Part shown: positions 1-8,306 of the stretch, piece by piece | How positions within the stretch are numbered: position 1 is the first letter of the stretch | How the letters are laid out: every line of letters starts with the position of its first letter | Assembly (NCBI GenBank): GCA_965228065.1 | Contig: OZ245788.1 | Span: 6,076,001-6,140,000 of the forward strand | Reading direction: 5' to 3' | DNA: 64,000 bases | Source: Sphingobium_A sp965228065 | GTDB taxonomy: Bacteria; Pseudomonadota; Alphaproteobacteria; Sphingomonadales; Sphingomonadaceae | Made by a program: the position numbers and the translations under genes | The notes under the pieces: model-generated | What the model was told of the DNA's origin: nothing | What the model saw: only the letters and a program-made list of their open reading frames with translations | Database searches by the model: none

Positions 1-817
1 ACGCGTTTTCGAGCAAAGTCGCGGTCGCGCCGAAACGCAGCGGGAAGATCGCCAGGCCGCCCAGCCCGAAGGTGAAGGCCAGGGGCGGCGACCCGACGAA
101 CACGTCGTCTGGGGTCACGCCCAGGACTTCTTTGGCATAGCCGTCCGCGATGATCAGCAGGTCGCGGTGGAAGTGCATCGTCCCCTTGGGCTCGCCGGTC
201 GTGCCCGAGGTGAAGCCGAGCAAGGCGACATCGTCGCGCCCCGTCGGGACCGCAGCGAACCGCACGGGCTTGTTCAGCGCGATGCGATCGAGTTCGGCGT
301 CGTGATTGGCCGTGCCGTCGAAACCGATGATGGTTTTCAGGAAACGGCTCGTCGAGGCACAGGCCACGAGTTCGTCCTCGATCCGCGTATCGCACAGCGC
401 GAAGGCGATCTCCGCCTTGTCAACGATCGCGGCCAGCTCGCCGGCGCGCAGCATCGGCATGGTGTTGACCACGACAGCACCCGCCTTGGTCGCAGCCAGC
501 CAGCACGCCACCATCGCCGGATTGTTGGCCGACCGGATCAGGATCCGATTGCCCGGCTCGATCCCGAAATCCTCGACCAGCGCATGCGCGATCCGGTTCG
601 ACCAGTCGGCCAGTTCCTTGTAGGTGCGGCGACGGCCATTGCCGATCAGTGCGGTGTGATCGCCGAACCCCTTTTCGACCATAGCGTCGGTCAGTTCGAC
701 GCCCACATTCAACCGCTCGGGATAATCGAAGCCGTCGAGCAGCATGTCCGGCCACTCATCCGGCGGCGGCAGATTGTCCCGCGCGAAGCTGTCGATATGC
801 GCGCTCGGCCCCAGCAT
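1..817 (-). CDS. AMP-dependent aryl-CoA ligase (2-aminobenzoate/benzoate-CoA ligase type), 3' end outside window
   Basis: The reverse strand reads open for 272 codons from an ATG preceded by GGGAG and is cut by the left edge of the window. The visible part begins MLGPSAHIDSF and carries the adenylate-forming signature TSGTTGEPKGT near residue 208, followed by MHFHRDLL. The family adenylates a carboxylic acid and transfers it to CoA. The N-terminal pattern (DNLPPPDEWP, then YPERLN) resembles 2-aminobenzoate- or benzoate-CoA ligases; that substrate guess comes from recalled family resemblance and the C-terminal domain is not visible. A palindrome about 70 nt upstream may be its operator. An adjacent GTG is an alternative start. 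Confidence 0.85.
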   Translation of the reverse strand, partial: MLGPSAHIDSFARDNLPPPDEWPDMLLDGFDYPERLNVGVELTDAMVEKGFGDHTALIGNGRRRTYKELADWSNRIAHALVEDFGIEPGNRILIRSANNPAMVACWLAATKAGAVVVNTMPMLRAGELAAIVDKAEIAFALCDTRIEDELVACASTSRFLKTIIGFDGTANHDAELDRIALNKPVRFAAVPTGRDDVALLGFTSGTTGEPKGTMHFHRDLLIIADGYAKEVLGVTPDDVFVGSPPLAFTFGLGGLAIFPLRFGATATLLENA

Positions 818-887
818 CACGACGCTCCCGACACCGTCATTGAATCATCTACGCGCGAAGCGTCGCACGGCTTCCGCGATGTTTCAA

Positions 888-909
888 CTTTAAAGCTTTA
901 TGCTTAAAG
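888..909. promoter_or_regulatory. Palindrome (CTTTAA-GC/GC-TTAAAG) upstream of the aryl-CoA ligase
   Basis: The sequence reads CTTTAAAGC, then TTTAT, then GCTTAAAG, an 8-bp inverted repeat with one bulged A. It overlaps the purK stop codon and lies about 70 nt before the ligase start in an AT-rich patch. It looks like an operator, for example for a MarR-type regulator of aromatic catabolism. That assignment is inference. Confidence 0.4.
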
Positions 910-1968
910 GACCAGCCGGGTCACATGGCCCATCTTGCGGCCCGCGCGGATCTCGTCCTTGCCGTAGAGATGGAGATGGGCAGTCGGATCGCTCAGGATC
1001 GACTGCCAGCCATCGGCCTCGGCGCCGATCAGATTGGTCATCGACACGCGCCGGCCGACCAGCCCGGTATCGCCCAGCGGCAGGCCGCAAACCGCGCGAA
1101 TATGATTCTCGAACTGCGAGGTCAGCGCACCCTCGATCGTCCAGTGGCCGCTATTGTGGACGCGCGGCGCCATCTCGTTGAACACGGGCCCGTCTACCGA
1201 CGCGAAGAATTCCAGCGTGAGCACACCGACATGGCCCAATGCGTCGCCAGCCTTGCGCGCGATCGCCAGTGCTTCCTGGGCCTGCTCCGCGACCAGTCCG
1301 CCAGGCGGCACGGTCGAGGTTGCGAGGATGCCGTCGCGATGGACGTTGGTCGCGGCATCCCAGAACGCGCATTCGCCATCGGCGGCGCGGCACATCAGGA
1401 TGGAGAACTCCGCGTCGAAATCGACGAACCCTTCCAGAATTGCGGGCTGTTCACCGATCGCGTCCCAGGCGGTCGCGACATCGGCATCGGTTTTCAGGCG
1501 GACCTGACCCTTGCCGTCATAGCCGAAGAAACGCGTCTTCAGGATCGCCGGCATGCCGATCTCGGCAACCGCGCTTTCCAGAGAGGCCTGATCGGACACC
1601 GCGCACCAGGGCGCGGTCCGCACGCCGAGATCGGCCATGAAGCGCTTTTCGGCGAGCCGATCCTGCGCTGTCTCGAGGCTGGCGAAACCGGGATGGACGG
1701 GCACCAGCGCCGCGAGGGGCGCGAGTGCCGCGACCGGCAGATTCTCGAACTCATAGGTCGCGACATCGATCGCAGCCGCGAATGCCGCCAAGCTCACCTG
1801 ATCCTCATAGGGGGCACAGGTGAAATGCGCAGAAACCTCGGCCGCCACCGAATCGCGTTCAGGCGCGTAGACGTGACAGCGATAGCCGAGTTGCGCCGCC
1901 GCGACGGCAAGCATGCGGCCGAGCTGGCCACCGCCGATGATTCCGATCGTCGATCCCGGCTTCAGCAT
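904..1968 (-). CDS. purK: 5-(carboxyamino)imidazole ribonucleotide synthase PurK
   Basis: PurK carboxylates aminoimidazole ribonucleotide with ATP and bicarbonate in de novo purine synthesis. The 354-residue protein starts MLKPGSTIGIIGGGQLGRM, the glycine-rich loop of the family at residues 8-19. It has the ATP-grasp stretch ILKTRFFGYDGKGQ near residues 140-155 and ends with a conserved HLYGKDEIRAGRKMGH block. Its length is normal. It lies downstream of purE on the same strand, separated by about 140 bp holding a repeat, so the two are probably one operon, with PurE using the PurK product. Confidence 0.97.
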   Translation of the reverse strand: MLKPGSTIGIIGGGQLGRMLAVAAAQLGYRCHVYAPERDSVAAEVSAHFTCAPYEDQVSLAAFAAAIDVATYEFENLPVAALAPLAALVPVHPGFASLETAQDRLAEKRFMADLGVRTAPWCAVSDQASLESAVAEIGMPAILKTRFFGYDGKGQVRLKTDADVATAWDAIGEQPAILEGFVDFDAEFSILMCRAADGECAFWDAATNVHRDGILATSTVPPGGLVAEQAQEALAIARKAGDALGHVGVLTLEFFASVDGPVFNEMAPRVHNSGHWTIEGALTSQFENHIRAVCGLPLGDTGLVGRRVSMTNLIGAEADGWQSILSDPTAHLHLYGKDEIRAGRKMGHVTRLVL

Positions 1969-1994
1969 ATCCAGTCACACCCTCCGTTTGCGTC

Positions 1995-2100
1995 GAGCAG
2001 CATCGAGCGAAGTCGAGATGCGCCCGTCGAGACGCATGCGTGCGATGTCTCGACTTCATTCTCGACTGCGCTCGAATTCCGCTCGACACGAACGGGAGTG
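1995..2100. repeat. Palindromic repeat between purE and purK
   Basis: The spacer has alternating copies of CGAGCGAAGTCGAGA and its complement-like TCTCGACTTC and TCGACTGCGCTCGAA, which can fold into hairpins. The same words (GAGCGAAGTCGAGG, CTGCGCTCGGCTT) recur in the 17.2-17.4 kb repeat. It sits inside a presumed operon and may affect the relative level of purK mRNA. Confidence 0.6.
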
Positions 2101-2110
2101 AATCGCCCGA

Positions 2111-2599
2111 TCATTCGGGCGCTTCGTCCACGTCTGAGGTCTGCTTCGCACGCCAGGCATCGAGCCGTGCGGCCAGCGCTTCGTCGCCATTGGCGACGAT
2201 CGCAGCGGCCAGCAATGCGGCATTGACCGCGCCCGCGCGGCCGATGGCAAGCGTACCGACCGGGATGCCAGCGGGCATCTGCACGATCGACAGCAGGCTA
2301 TCCATGCCCTTGAGCGCCTTGGATTCGACGGGCACGCCCAGCACGGGAATGCGCGTCATCGCCGCCGTCATGCCCGGCAGATGCGCGGCGCCACCAGCAC
2401 CCGCGATGATCGCGTGCAATCCACGTCCGGCCGCAGCCTTGGCATAGTCGTAAAGCCGATCGGGCGTGCGATGCGCCGAAACGACGCGGCATTCATGCGG
2501 CACGTCGAGCGCGCTGAGCGTCTCCGCGGCATGACGCATCGTTTCCCAATCGGAGCGACTACCCATGATGATGCCGATGATCGGCTGCGCCTCGGCCAT
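2111..2599 (-). CDS. purE: N5-carboxyaminoimidazole ribonucleotide mutase PurE
   Basis: PurE converts N5-CAIR, the product of PurK, to 4-carboxy-AIR. From the chosen ATG the protein has 162 residues and begins MAEAQPIIGIIMGSRSDW. The substrate-loop motifs GSRSDW (about 13-18), SAHRTP (41-46) and AGGAAHLPGM (68-77) are present, which marks class I PurE. An in-frame start 30 nt further upstream would add MLRWLWTGWG, which has no family support. The purE-purK order is the usual one. Confidence 0.97.
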   Translation of the reverse strand: MAEAQPIIGIIMGSRSDWETMRHAAETLSALDVPHECRVVSAHRTPDRLYDYAKAAAGRGLHAIIAGAGGAAHLPGMTAAMTRIPVLGVPVESKALKGMDSLLSIVQMPAGIPVGTLAIGRAGAVNAALLAAAIVANGDEALAARLDAWRAKQTSDVDEAPE

Positions 2600-2674
2600 T
2601 CCCCATCCCGTCCAGAGCCAGCGAAGCACAGCCCCTTAACGGCGCTGTGCGATGGGCGCAATCGCCCCGAATCC

Positions 2675-2760
2675 GTCATTCCCGCGAAAGCGGGAATCCC
2701 GCTTCTTCTTCTTTCTGATGCTTCACGGAAAAGCGGGATTCCCGCTTTCGCGGGAATGAC
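2675..2760. repeat. REP-like inverted repeat, GTCATTCCCGCGAAAGCGGG family
   Basis: Two arms of about 30 bp (2675-2704 and 2731-2760) are inverted copies around a 26-nt pyrimidine-rich loop. Each arm itself contains the hairpin CCCGCGAAAGCGGG. This resembles the very widespread proteobacterial REP/BIME word. It lies between purE and gpmA, where a terminator or mRNA-stabilising role is plausible. Confidence 0.85.
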
Positions 2761-2770
2761 GTCGAGAGGA

Positions 2771-3457
2771 TCAGCGCTCCGACAGATAATAGCGGTCGAG
2801 CGCGTTCAGATCATCGTCGAGATCATAGACGATCGGCTGACCGGTCGGAATCTCCAGCCCGGTGATCTCGTCGTCCGGAATCGCCGAGAGATGCTTGACC
2901 AGCGCGCGCAGCGAATTGCCATGGGCGGAGATCAGCACGCGCTGTCCGGCCTTCAGCGCAGGTGCGATCCGCGCGTCCCAATAGGGCAGGACGCGTGCGA
3001 TCGTGTCCTTCAGGCTTTCGGTCGCAGGCACGGCGATCCCGGCGTAGCGGCGATCGGCCGACAGATCCCAGGGCGAGCCCGCTTCCATCGGCGGCGGCGG
3101 CACATCGAAGCTGCGACGCCAGATCTTCACCTGATCGTCGCCATGCTTGGCCGCGGTCTCGGCCTTGTCGAGCCCGGTCAGCCCGCCATAATGGCGCTCG
3201 TTCAGCCGCCAGTCCTTCTCGACGGGCAGCCACAGCCGGCCCATCTCTTCCAGCGCCAGGTTGAGCGTTTTGATCGCGCGGCTCTGCAGAGAGGTGAAGC
3301 ACTGGTCGAAATCCAGTTCCTTCTGCTTCATCAACCGGCCGGCGGCGCGCGCCTCCTCTATCCCGCGTTCGGTCACCTCCACGTCCCACCAGCCGGTGAA
3401 GCGGTTCTCCAGGTTCCAGGTGGACTGGCCGTGGCGAATCAGGACGAGCTGGGGCAT
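2771..3457 (-). CDS. gpmA: 2,3-bisphosphoglycerate-dependent phosphoglycerate mutase
   Basis: The enzyme interconverts 3- and 2-phosphoglycerate in glycolysis through a phosphohistidine. The 228-residue protein begins MPQLVLIRHGQSTWN with catalytic His9 in the RHG motif. It keeps NRFTGWWD (18-25), LNERHYGGL with Glu87, and the second active-site histidine in ISAHGNSLR (His179). Length and motifs match bacterial GpmA. It is transcribed away from the hydrolase gene at 3.6 kb, with about 130 bp between them. Confidence 0.97.
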   Translation of the reverse strand: MPQLVLIRHGQSTWNLENRFTGWWDVEVTERGIEEARAAGRLMKQKELDFDQCFTSLQSRAIKTLNLALEEMGRLWLPVEKDWRLNERHYGGLTGLDKAETAAKHGDDQVKIWRRSFDVPPPPMEAGSPWDLSADRRYAGIAVPATESLKDTIARVLPYWDARIAPALKAGQRVLISAHGNSLRALVKHLSAIPDDEITGLEIPTGQPIVYDLDDDLNALDRYYLSER

Positions 3458-3588
3458 CTGGAACGGGCTCCTTGAAGCAATATCGAGGGCCTTCTACCCA
3501 TCGCCACGCGCGAGACAATGCCCGAGTGTTGCGTCGCACTGCGCCGCGTGACAAGCCTCGCGCCCGGCATATGACGAGGAGACAAGAG

Positions 3589-4311
3589 ATGGCGGTCCAG
3601 CGGCGCACTTTGGTCCATGAAGGCCCGGGCGGCCCGTTCGAGGGGGTCGTTGCCTGGGACGATGCGGCCACAGCGCCGCGCCCCGGCGTGCTGGTACTGC
3701 CCAATGTGCTGGGACAGAAGGAAGCCGACACGCTGGTCGCCGAACGGCTGGCCGGACTCGGCTATGTCGGTTTCGCCGCCGACGTTTTCGGCCAGGGCAA
3801 GCGAACCACGCGGCAATCTGCCAATCCCGCCCAATATATGGACGCGATGAACGCCGATCGTCCGCTCCTGCGCGACCGGCTCCATCATTCGCTGGCGGAA
3901 CTGAAGGCGCTGGCCGAGGTCGATGCGACACGAACCGCCGCGATCGGATTCTGCTTCGGTGGAAAATGCGCGATCGATCTGGCGCGCACCGGTGCCGACC
4001 TGCTTGGCGTGGTGAGCTTCCACGGCGTCTACGATCCGCCCCCTTTCGCCAATGTCACGCCGATCCGGCCGAAACTGCTGATCTGCCATGGCTGGGACGA
4101 TCCGATTGCACCGCCCGAGGCGACCGTCGCGCTCGCCGCCGAACTGACCGCAGCGGACGCGGATTGGCAGATTCATGCCTATGGCCGGACGGGGCACGGC
4201 TTCACCGACGAAAGCGCCAACATGCCCGAACGCGGCATCGCCTATCAGCCGGACTCGGCCCGCCGGAGCTGGAAGGCGATGACCGATTTCCTGGAGGAAC
4301 TGTTCGGCTGA
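3589..4311 (+). CDS. Dienelactone hydrolase family alpha/beta hydrolase
   Basis: From the ATG preceded by GAGGAGACAAGAG the protein has 240 residues. It shows the cysteine nucleophile elbow GFCFGGK (Cys122), an aspartate in CHGWDDPIAPP (about 170) and the histidine in GHGFTDE (His203), the Cys-Asp-His triad of dienelactone hydrolases. It is probably cytoplasmic, with no signal peptide. The natural substrate is unknown, because many family members outside aromatic operons act on unidentified esters. A longer upstream reading without family support was rejected. An AhpD-like gene follows on the same strand. Confidence 0.88.
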   Translation: MAVQRRTLVHEGPGGPFEGVVAWDDAATAPRPGVLVLPNVLGQKEADTLVAERLAGLGYVGFAADVFGQGKRTTRQSANPAQYMDAMNADRPLLRDRLHHSLAELKALAEVDATRTAAIGFCFGGKCAIDLARTGADLLGVVSFHGVYDPPPFANVTPIRPKLLICHGWDDPIAPPEATVALAAELTAADADWQIHAYGRTGHGFTDESANMPERGIAYQPDSARRSWKAMTDFLEELFG

Positions 4312-4389
4312 GATAAATTTCGTGCGGCCATGTCACATGGGCGGTTCGTGTCTCGTCTTGTCCTCGTAACCCCATCGAGGAGACGAACG

Positions 4390-4839
4390 ATGCAAGCCAG
4401 ACTGAACTATGCCCAGGTCAAGCCCGCCGCGATCAAGGCGATGATGGCGCTCGAAAACGCCGTGACCGCAGGCTCGATCGAAAAGCCGCTCGCCGAACTG
4501 GTCCGCATGCGCGTGTCGCAGATGAACGGCTGCGCCTTCTGCATGGACATGCACAGCCACGACATGCTGAGCGCCGGTGAGACGCCGCAGCGCATCTTCC
4601 TGCTGGATGGATGGCGCGAATCGCCGGTTTACTCCGACCGCGAGCGCGCGGCGCTGGCATGGGCTGAAAAGCTGACCGCCCTGCCCGGCCACCATGTCGC
4701 CGACGCGGATTACGAAGCGCTCGCCCCGCATTTCTCCGACGAGGAGACAGTGGATCTCACGCTGCTGATCGTCGCGATCAACGGCTGGAACCGCTTCGGC
4801 GTCGGCTTCGGCATGGTGCATCCGGTACGGAAGGGCTGA
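4390..4839 (+). CDS. Carboxymuconolactone decarboxylase / AhpD-like family protein
   Basis: The protein has 149 residues and starts MQARLNYAQVKP after an AGGAGACGAACG ribosome site. The redox motif CAFCMDMHSHD (Cys48, Cys51, His55) is the AhpD-type CxxC plus histidine, followed by GWRESPVYSDRERAAL, which is typical of this subfamily. Members act as alkylhydroperoxidases or thiol-disulfide proteins. The exact role is not known. The gene lies 78 bp behind the dienelactone hydrolase and may be co-expressed. A start 60 nt upstream was rejected for lack of a ribosome site. Confidence 0.88.
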   Translation: MQARLNYAQVKPAAIKAMMALENAVTAGSIEKPLAELVRMRVSQMNGCAFCMDMHSHDMLSAGETPQRIFLLDGWRESPVYSDRERAALAWAEKLTALPGHHVADADYEALAPHFSDEETVDLTLLIVAINGWNRFGVGFGMVHPVRKG

Positions 4840-4866
4840 GGGCGGCTTGAACCCCGAAAACACGAT

Positions 4867-4956
4867 GTCACCCCAGCGAAAGCTGGGGTCCATGCAATGC
4901 GTCCATCTCCGCTGAACCGGACATATCGCATGGGCTCCAGCTTTCGCTGGAGCGAC
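4867..4956. repeat. REP-like pair, GTCACCCCAGC-GAAA-GCTGGGGTC family (copy 1)
   Basis: A hairpin CCCCAGC-GAAA-GCTGGGG is followed after about 40 nt by the inverted variant CTCCAGC-TTTC-GCTGGAG. Together they form a BIME-like unit between two convergent genes. A second copy lies at 32.6 kb, and two copies with an insertion in the loop lie at 46.9 and 58.8 kb. Confidence 0.8.
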
Positions 4957-4971
4957 AGGATAAATTGGCGC

Positions 4972-6093
4972 TTAGCCGATCTCGTCGATCATCGCGGCGA
5001 GATTGTCCAGGCAGTCGCGTCCGAGCTGCTTGCTGCGCTCGGGCGACCAGCCCTGTTCGGGATCGGGTGCGCCGAAATTGTCCTTGAACGGCATCTCCAG
5101 CGTCATCGACACCGCGCCGAAGCGCTCGGCGAGTTGGGGCGTCGACATTGAGAGATTGGCCTGGCCCGGCTTCGAGACAATATAACCCAGCCTCGTCTGG
5201 AAATCGGGCGTCCGCTCCGCGAGCGTGTCGCGGAACTTCACGTAAAGGCCGCCCTGCCGCTCGTTCCACGACGGGATGCCTTCGAAGCCCGCCATGAAGG
5301 CGGCGGGGATCGCCTCGTCGCCATGGACATCCATGGCAAAATCGACGCCGGTCTTGTCCATCGCGGCGAGCACCGCCAGCACTTCGGGGCTCTTGTCCGC
5401 GGTCGGCGCATGCCATTCGCGATTGAGGTTCACACCCACCGCATTGGTGCGCAGATGGCCGCGCGCGCCGCCGTCGGGATTCATGTTCGGAACGAGGTGG
5501 AAGGTCGCCTTTTCCCGCAGCATCACCGCAGTCGCATCGTCGGGATCGACGAGCTTTTCCAGCGCGCCCTCCATCCACCATTCGGCCATGGTCTCGCCGG
5601 GATGCTGGCGCGCATAGAGCCAGACCTGCTTCGCCCCCTCGCCGACGCTGATCAGATCGATCGGCCGGCCATCGAGCGACTGCCCGAGCACCGTGTGCGC
5701 CACGCCGGGCTTCGCCGCGATGCGGGCGATCGTCGCCGCATGGCGATCGCTCGAATAGGGTGCAAAATAAGCAACCCAGAGCGAAGCGCCCTCGGCCTTT
5801 GTGCGTATCGTCAGCACGCCATCGGCATAATCGGTATCGGCCTGACGCCATGTCTCATCGTCATGGCTCACTCGCGCCTTATAGTCGGGCCAGCCGCCGG
5901 GATAGGCAGCGCCACCACCATTCAGGATGCGCAGGGTCAGATCGCGACCTGCGGCGCCCGAGACGCGAAAATAGAACCATTGATAGAAGTCGGACATGTG
6001 ATCGGGCACGATCTCCAGATCCACCCGATCCCCGTCGACGGCGACAGCCTTGATGTTGCCACCGTCGAAATCGCTGCTGATGCTTAAGGTCAT
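4972..6093 (-). CDS. M14 family zinc carboxypeptidase (cytosolic carboxypeptidase-like)
   Basis: The 373-residue protein has an N-terminal beta domain (about 1-120, with DFYQWFYFRVSG) followed by a peptidase M14 domain. Zinc ligands are visible as HPGET (His164, Glu167) and VHGDE (His257), with arginine/asparagine site NLNREW (about 222-227) and catalytic glutamate in TLEMPF (Glu333). The domain order matches the cytosolic carboxypeptidase subgroup, which removes C-terminal residues from peptides or proteins. No signal peptide is seen. Its start overlaps the stop of the upstream lipoprotein gene by 4 nt, so the two are translationally coupled. Confidence 0.9.
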   Translation of the reverse strand: MTLSISSDFDGGNIKAVAVDGDRVDLEIVPDHMSDFYQWFYFRVSGAAGRDLTLRILNGGGAAYPGGWPDYKARVSHDDETWRQADTDYADGVLTIRTKAEGASLWVAYFAPYSSDRHAATIARIAAKPGVAHTVLGQSLDGRPIDLISVGEGAKQVWLYARQHPGETMAEWWMEGALEKLVDPDDATAVMLREKATFHLVPNMNPDGGARGHLRTNAVGVNLNREWHAPTADKSPEVLAVLAAMDKTGVDFAMDVHGDEAIPAAFMAGFEGIPSWNERQGGLYVKFRDTLAERTPDFQTRLGYIVSKPGQANLSMSTPQLAERFGAVSMTLEMPFKDNFGAPDPEQGWSPERSKQLGRDCLDNLAAMIDEIG

Positions 6094-6674
6094 TTGACGG
6101 TGATAGTGCGGCCCGACTCTCCGGGAAAGTCCTTGAACAGAGCGGCCGCCAATTTGCCCGCGGCAATGCCCGGCTGCGCGGCGGGCGCATTCTCCCGCGC
6201 CTCAAGTTCGGCGCGGCCTTCCCAGATCACGTCGCCGCCGGTGCCGCGTCGGATCTGGACGCGCAACTGGGTGACCACACTGCCCTTCGGCTTGCCGCCC
6301 AGCGAGATGCCGACGCCGACTCCAAGACCGCCGCCATAGCCCCCTGTCCCGCCGCCGACACCGATCGAAACCGGCGAACGCCGCGCCAACGCCTCGCGCG
6401 TGTCACGCATCACGCTGACCACCGCGACATAGGTGGCGCCAGTGCCCGCACCGGCCGGAAAGCCCAGCCGGGTGAGTTCGCCCTGCACCGCGCCGGCATA
6501 GGTCTGGAATTCCAGCCCGCCATCCGCAACGAACGGCTCCACGCGAATCGGGGCAGGCGCGATCGGTTGATTGAGATGGAAGCGCGCGACCTGAACCGAT
6601 GGCAGGCTGGTCGCACAGCCCGAAAGCGCCAATGCCGCGCCGATCAGTAACGCCTTGGATAGGGGGGCTGCCAT
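6090..6674 (-). CDS. DUF4136-type lipoprotein
   Basis: The protein has 194 residues from the ATG that follows AAGGAATCCCAG. It carries a lipoprotein signal MAAPLSKALLIGAALALSGC with lipidated Cys20, so it is placed in the envelope. The rest has the pattern of DUF4136 proteins, with a long glycine-rich stretch (GVGGGTGGYGGGLGVG) near the middle and a VVTQLRVQIRR strand after it. The function of the family is unknown. It is the first gene of a two-gene unit with the M14 peptidase. Confidence 0.82.
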   Translation of the reverse strand: MAAPLSKALLIGAALALSGCATSLPSVQVARFHLNQPIAPAPIRVEPFVADGGLEFQTYAGAVQGELTRLGFPAGAGTGATYVAVVSVMRDTREALARRSPVSIGVGGGTGGYGGGLGVGVGISLGGKPKGSVVTQLRVQIRRGTGGDVIWEGRAELEARENAPAAQPGIAAGKLAAALFKDFPGESGRTITVK

Positions 6675-6821
6675 CTGGGATTCCTTCGCTTGCACCGGTT
6701 TTCGTTACGACAACGAACAACTCGGCGATTCTGCCTCAAAAATAGTCGCACCGCCATGGCCGAGGTACCCCGGAATATCGGGCTTCACGGCTTGCTTACC
6801 AAATCATGTTAACGTGCTGCC

Positions 6822-7886
6822 ATGAACAGCCAGAATCCGCTTTTCGCGCGACGCGCAACGCGGCGCCGGGTGCCGGTGCTCGTCACAGGCGGCGCCGGCT
6901 ATATCGGCAGCCATGCCGTGCTGGCGCTGCTCGATGCGGGCTGGCCGGTGGTGGTGCTCGACAATCTCTCGACCGGCTTCCGCACGGCGGTGGACCGGCG
7001 CGCCGCCTTCGTCGAAGGCGATGTCGGCGACATATCGCTGACTCGCGGTACGCTGGCCCGGTACGAGATTGGCGCGATCATGCATTTCGCCGGGTCGATC
7101 ATCGTGCCCGAATCGGTCGCGGACCCGCTCAAATATTACGGCAACAACACGGCCAACAGTCGCGCGCTGATCGAGAGCGCGGTTGCCGAGCGAATACCGC
7201 ATTTCATCTTCTCGTCGACCGCGGCGGTCTACGGCGTCCCATCGGACACGCCGGTGACGGAGGATTGGCCCACCCGCCCCGCCAATCCCTACGGAACGTC
7301 CAAACTGATGACGGAGATGATGCTGGCGGACACCGCCGCCGCGCATCCGATCAACTATTGCGCACTGCGCTATTTCAACGTGGCCGGCGCCGATCCGCAG
7401 GGCCGCGCGGGACAATCCACCGCAGGCGCGACCAACCTGATCAAGGTGGCGACCGAGGTCGCCGCCGGCTCGCGCGACCGACTGGATGTTTTCGGCGACG
7501 ATTATCCGACGCCCGACGGCACCGGCGTGCGCGATTTCATCCATGTCAGCGACCTGGCAGACGCACATGTCCACGCCCTGGAACTGCTGGCCGACGATCC
7601 TGCGCGCAGCCATATACTCAACTGCGGTTATGGCAGCGGCCATTCGGTGCGCGAGGTGATCGACGCGGTCGAACGCGCATCCGGACGTCCGGTCGCCCAT
7701 CGCGTCGTCGCGCGTCGTCCGGGCGACATCGCGATGATGGTGGCGGACAACAGCGCACTGGTCGAACGGTCGGGATGGCAGCCACGCTTCGCTTCGCTGG
7801 ACAAGATCGTCACCGATGCGCTGGCCTGGGAAGCGAAGCTGACCAAAAGCCGCCCCGCGACCCGAAAAGCCGTGTCGCCGACTTGA
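6822..7886 (+). CDS. galE: UDP-glucose 4-epimerase
   Basis: GalE interconverts UDP-glucose and UDP-galactose for cell-surface polysaccharide synthesis. The 354-residue extended-SDR protein has the NAD-binding loop TGGAGYIGSH (22-31), the SSTAAVYG block (131-138) with the catalytic serine/threonine, and the YGTSK motif (Tyr157, Lys161). ALRYFNVAGADP is also typical of the family. A 16-residue N-terminal extension precedes the first strand. It stands alone between the lipoprotein operon and rpmJ. Confidence 0.95.
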   Translation: MNSQNPLFARRATRRRVPVLVTGGAGYIGSHAVLALLDAGWPVVVLDNLSTGFRTAVDRRAAFVEGDVGDISLTRGTLARYEIGAIMHFAGSIIVPESVADPLKYYGNNTANSRALIESAVAERIPHFIFSSTAAVYGVPSDTPVTEDWPTRPANPYGTSKLMTEMMLADTAAAHPINYCALRYFNVAGADPQGRAGQSTAGATNLIKVATEVAAGSRDRLDVFGDDYPTPDGTGVRDFIHVSDLADAHVHALELLADDPARSHILNCGYGSGHSVREVIDAVERASGRPVAHRVVARRPGDIAMMVADNSALVERSGWQPRFASLDKIVTDALAWEAKLTKSRPATRKAVSPT

Positions 7887-7957
7887 CTTCCAGCTGACCC
7901 CGACCTAGGGCGGCGCCTCGTTTTTCCTGACAAATCGATAGCCGGAAGCGTTTCGCC

Positions 7958-8083
7958 ATGAAGATCCGCAATTCACTTAAGTCGCTCAAGGGCCGTCATC
8001 GCGACAACCGCGTGATTCGCCGTCGCGGCCGTACCTATGTGATCAACAAGACCAACCGTCGCTTCAAGGCCCGCCAGGGCTGA
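7958..8083 (+). CDS. rpmJ: 50S ribosomal protein L36
   Basis: This short gene encodes 41 residues, MKIRNSLKSLKGRHRDNRV followed by VRRRGRTYVINKTNRRFKARQG-like basic sequence (IRRRGRTYV is read here). It is the L36 form without the zinc-binding cysteines, as usual in alphaproteobacteria. It lies outside the large ribosomal operons and ends at a strong hairpin 8 nt downstream. Confidence 0.96.
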   Translation: MKIRNSLKSLKGRHRDNRVIRRRGRTYVINKTNRRFKARQG

Positions 8084-8091
8084 AGCTGCTG

Positions 8092-8111
8092 CCCGGCACG
8101 CATGTGCCGGG
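8092..8111 (+). terminator. Hairpin terminator after rpmJ
   Basis: A perfect 8-bp stem CCCGGCAC / GTGCCGGG closes a GCAT tetraloop 8 nt after the rpmJ stop and is followed by TCTGGTT. It is a convincing rpmJ terminator although the T-run is short. Confidence 0.75.
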
Positions 8112-8124
8112 TCTGGTTACTCAC

Positions 8125-8155
8125 CGAGCGCCCACCCCACCGGGTCGGGCGCTCG
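8125..8155. terminator. Second hairpin in the rpmJ-pyk convergent spacer
   Basis: CGAGCGCCC pairs with GGGCGCTCG (9 bp) and the inner ACCC with GGGT, giving an extended stem with one bulge. It sits between the convergent rpmJ and pyk genes and could stop transcription from either side. Confidence 0.5.
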
Positions 8156-8159
8156 ATGC

Positions 8160-8290
8160 GTTTGGACGAATGTCATTCGGCCCATGGCGGCCTGCAAATT
8201 GCGCTCTCCTGCGCTTCCGGTGCTCACATACTGATGTACGCTGCGCTCCGGTTCTCGAAGATCACCATTTTCGACTCGCCCTGAACCAAA
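8160..8290. other. Rest of rpmJ-pyk spacer with imperfect palindromic words
   Basis: No gene is seen here. The stretch holds related words TGCGCTCTCCTGCGCTTCCGG and GCTGCGCTCCGGTTCTCG around an imperfect CATACTGATGTAC palindrome, which may be another small repeat near the pyk 3' end. Confidence 0.35.
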
Positions 8291-8306
8291 TGACAACTCG
8301 TCCGAA

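Noticed and set aside
2675..2760. Simple rho-independent terminator of gpmA/purE
   Set aside because: The long double-hairpin structure without a T-run and its match to a widespread repeat word favour a REP/BIME element, even if it can also terminate.
6806..7897. 363-codon plus-strand reading overlapping galE
   Set aside because: It is in a different frame from galE, is arginine-rich and lacks family motifs; galE is unmistakable.
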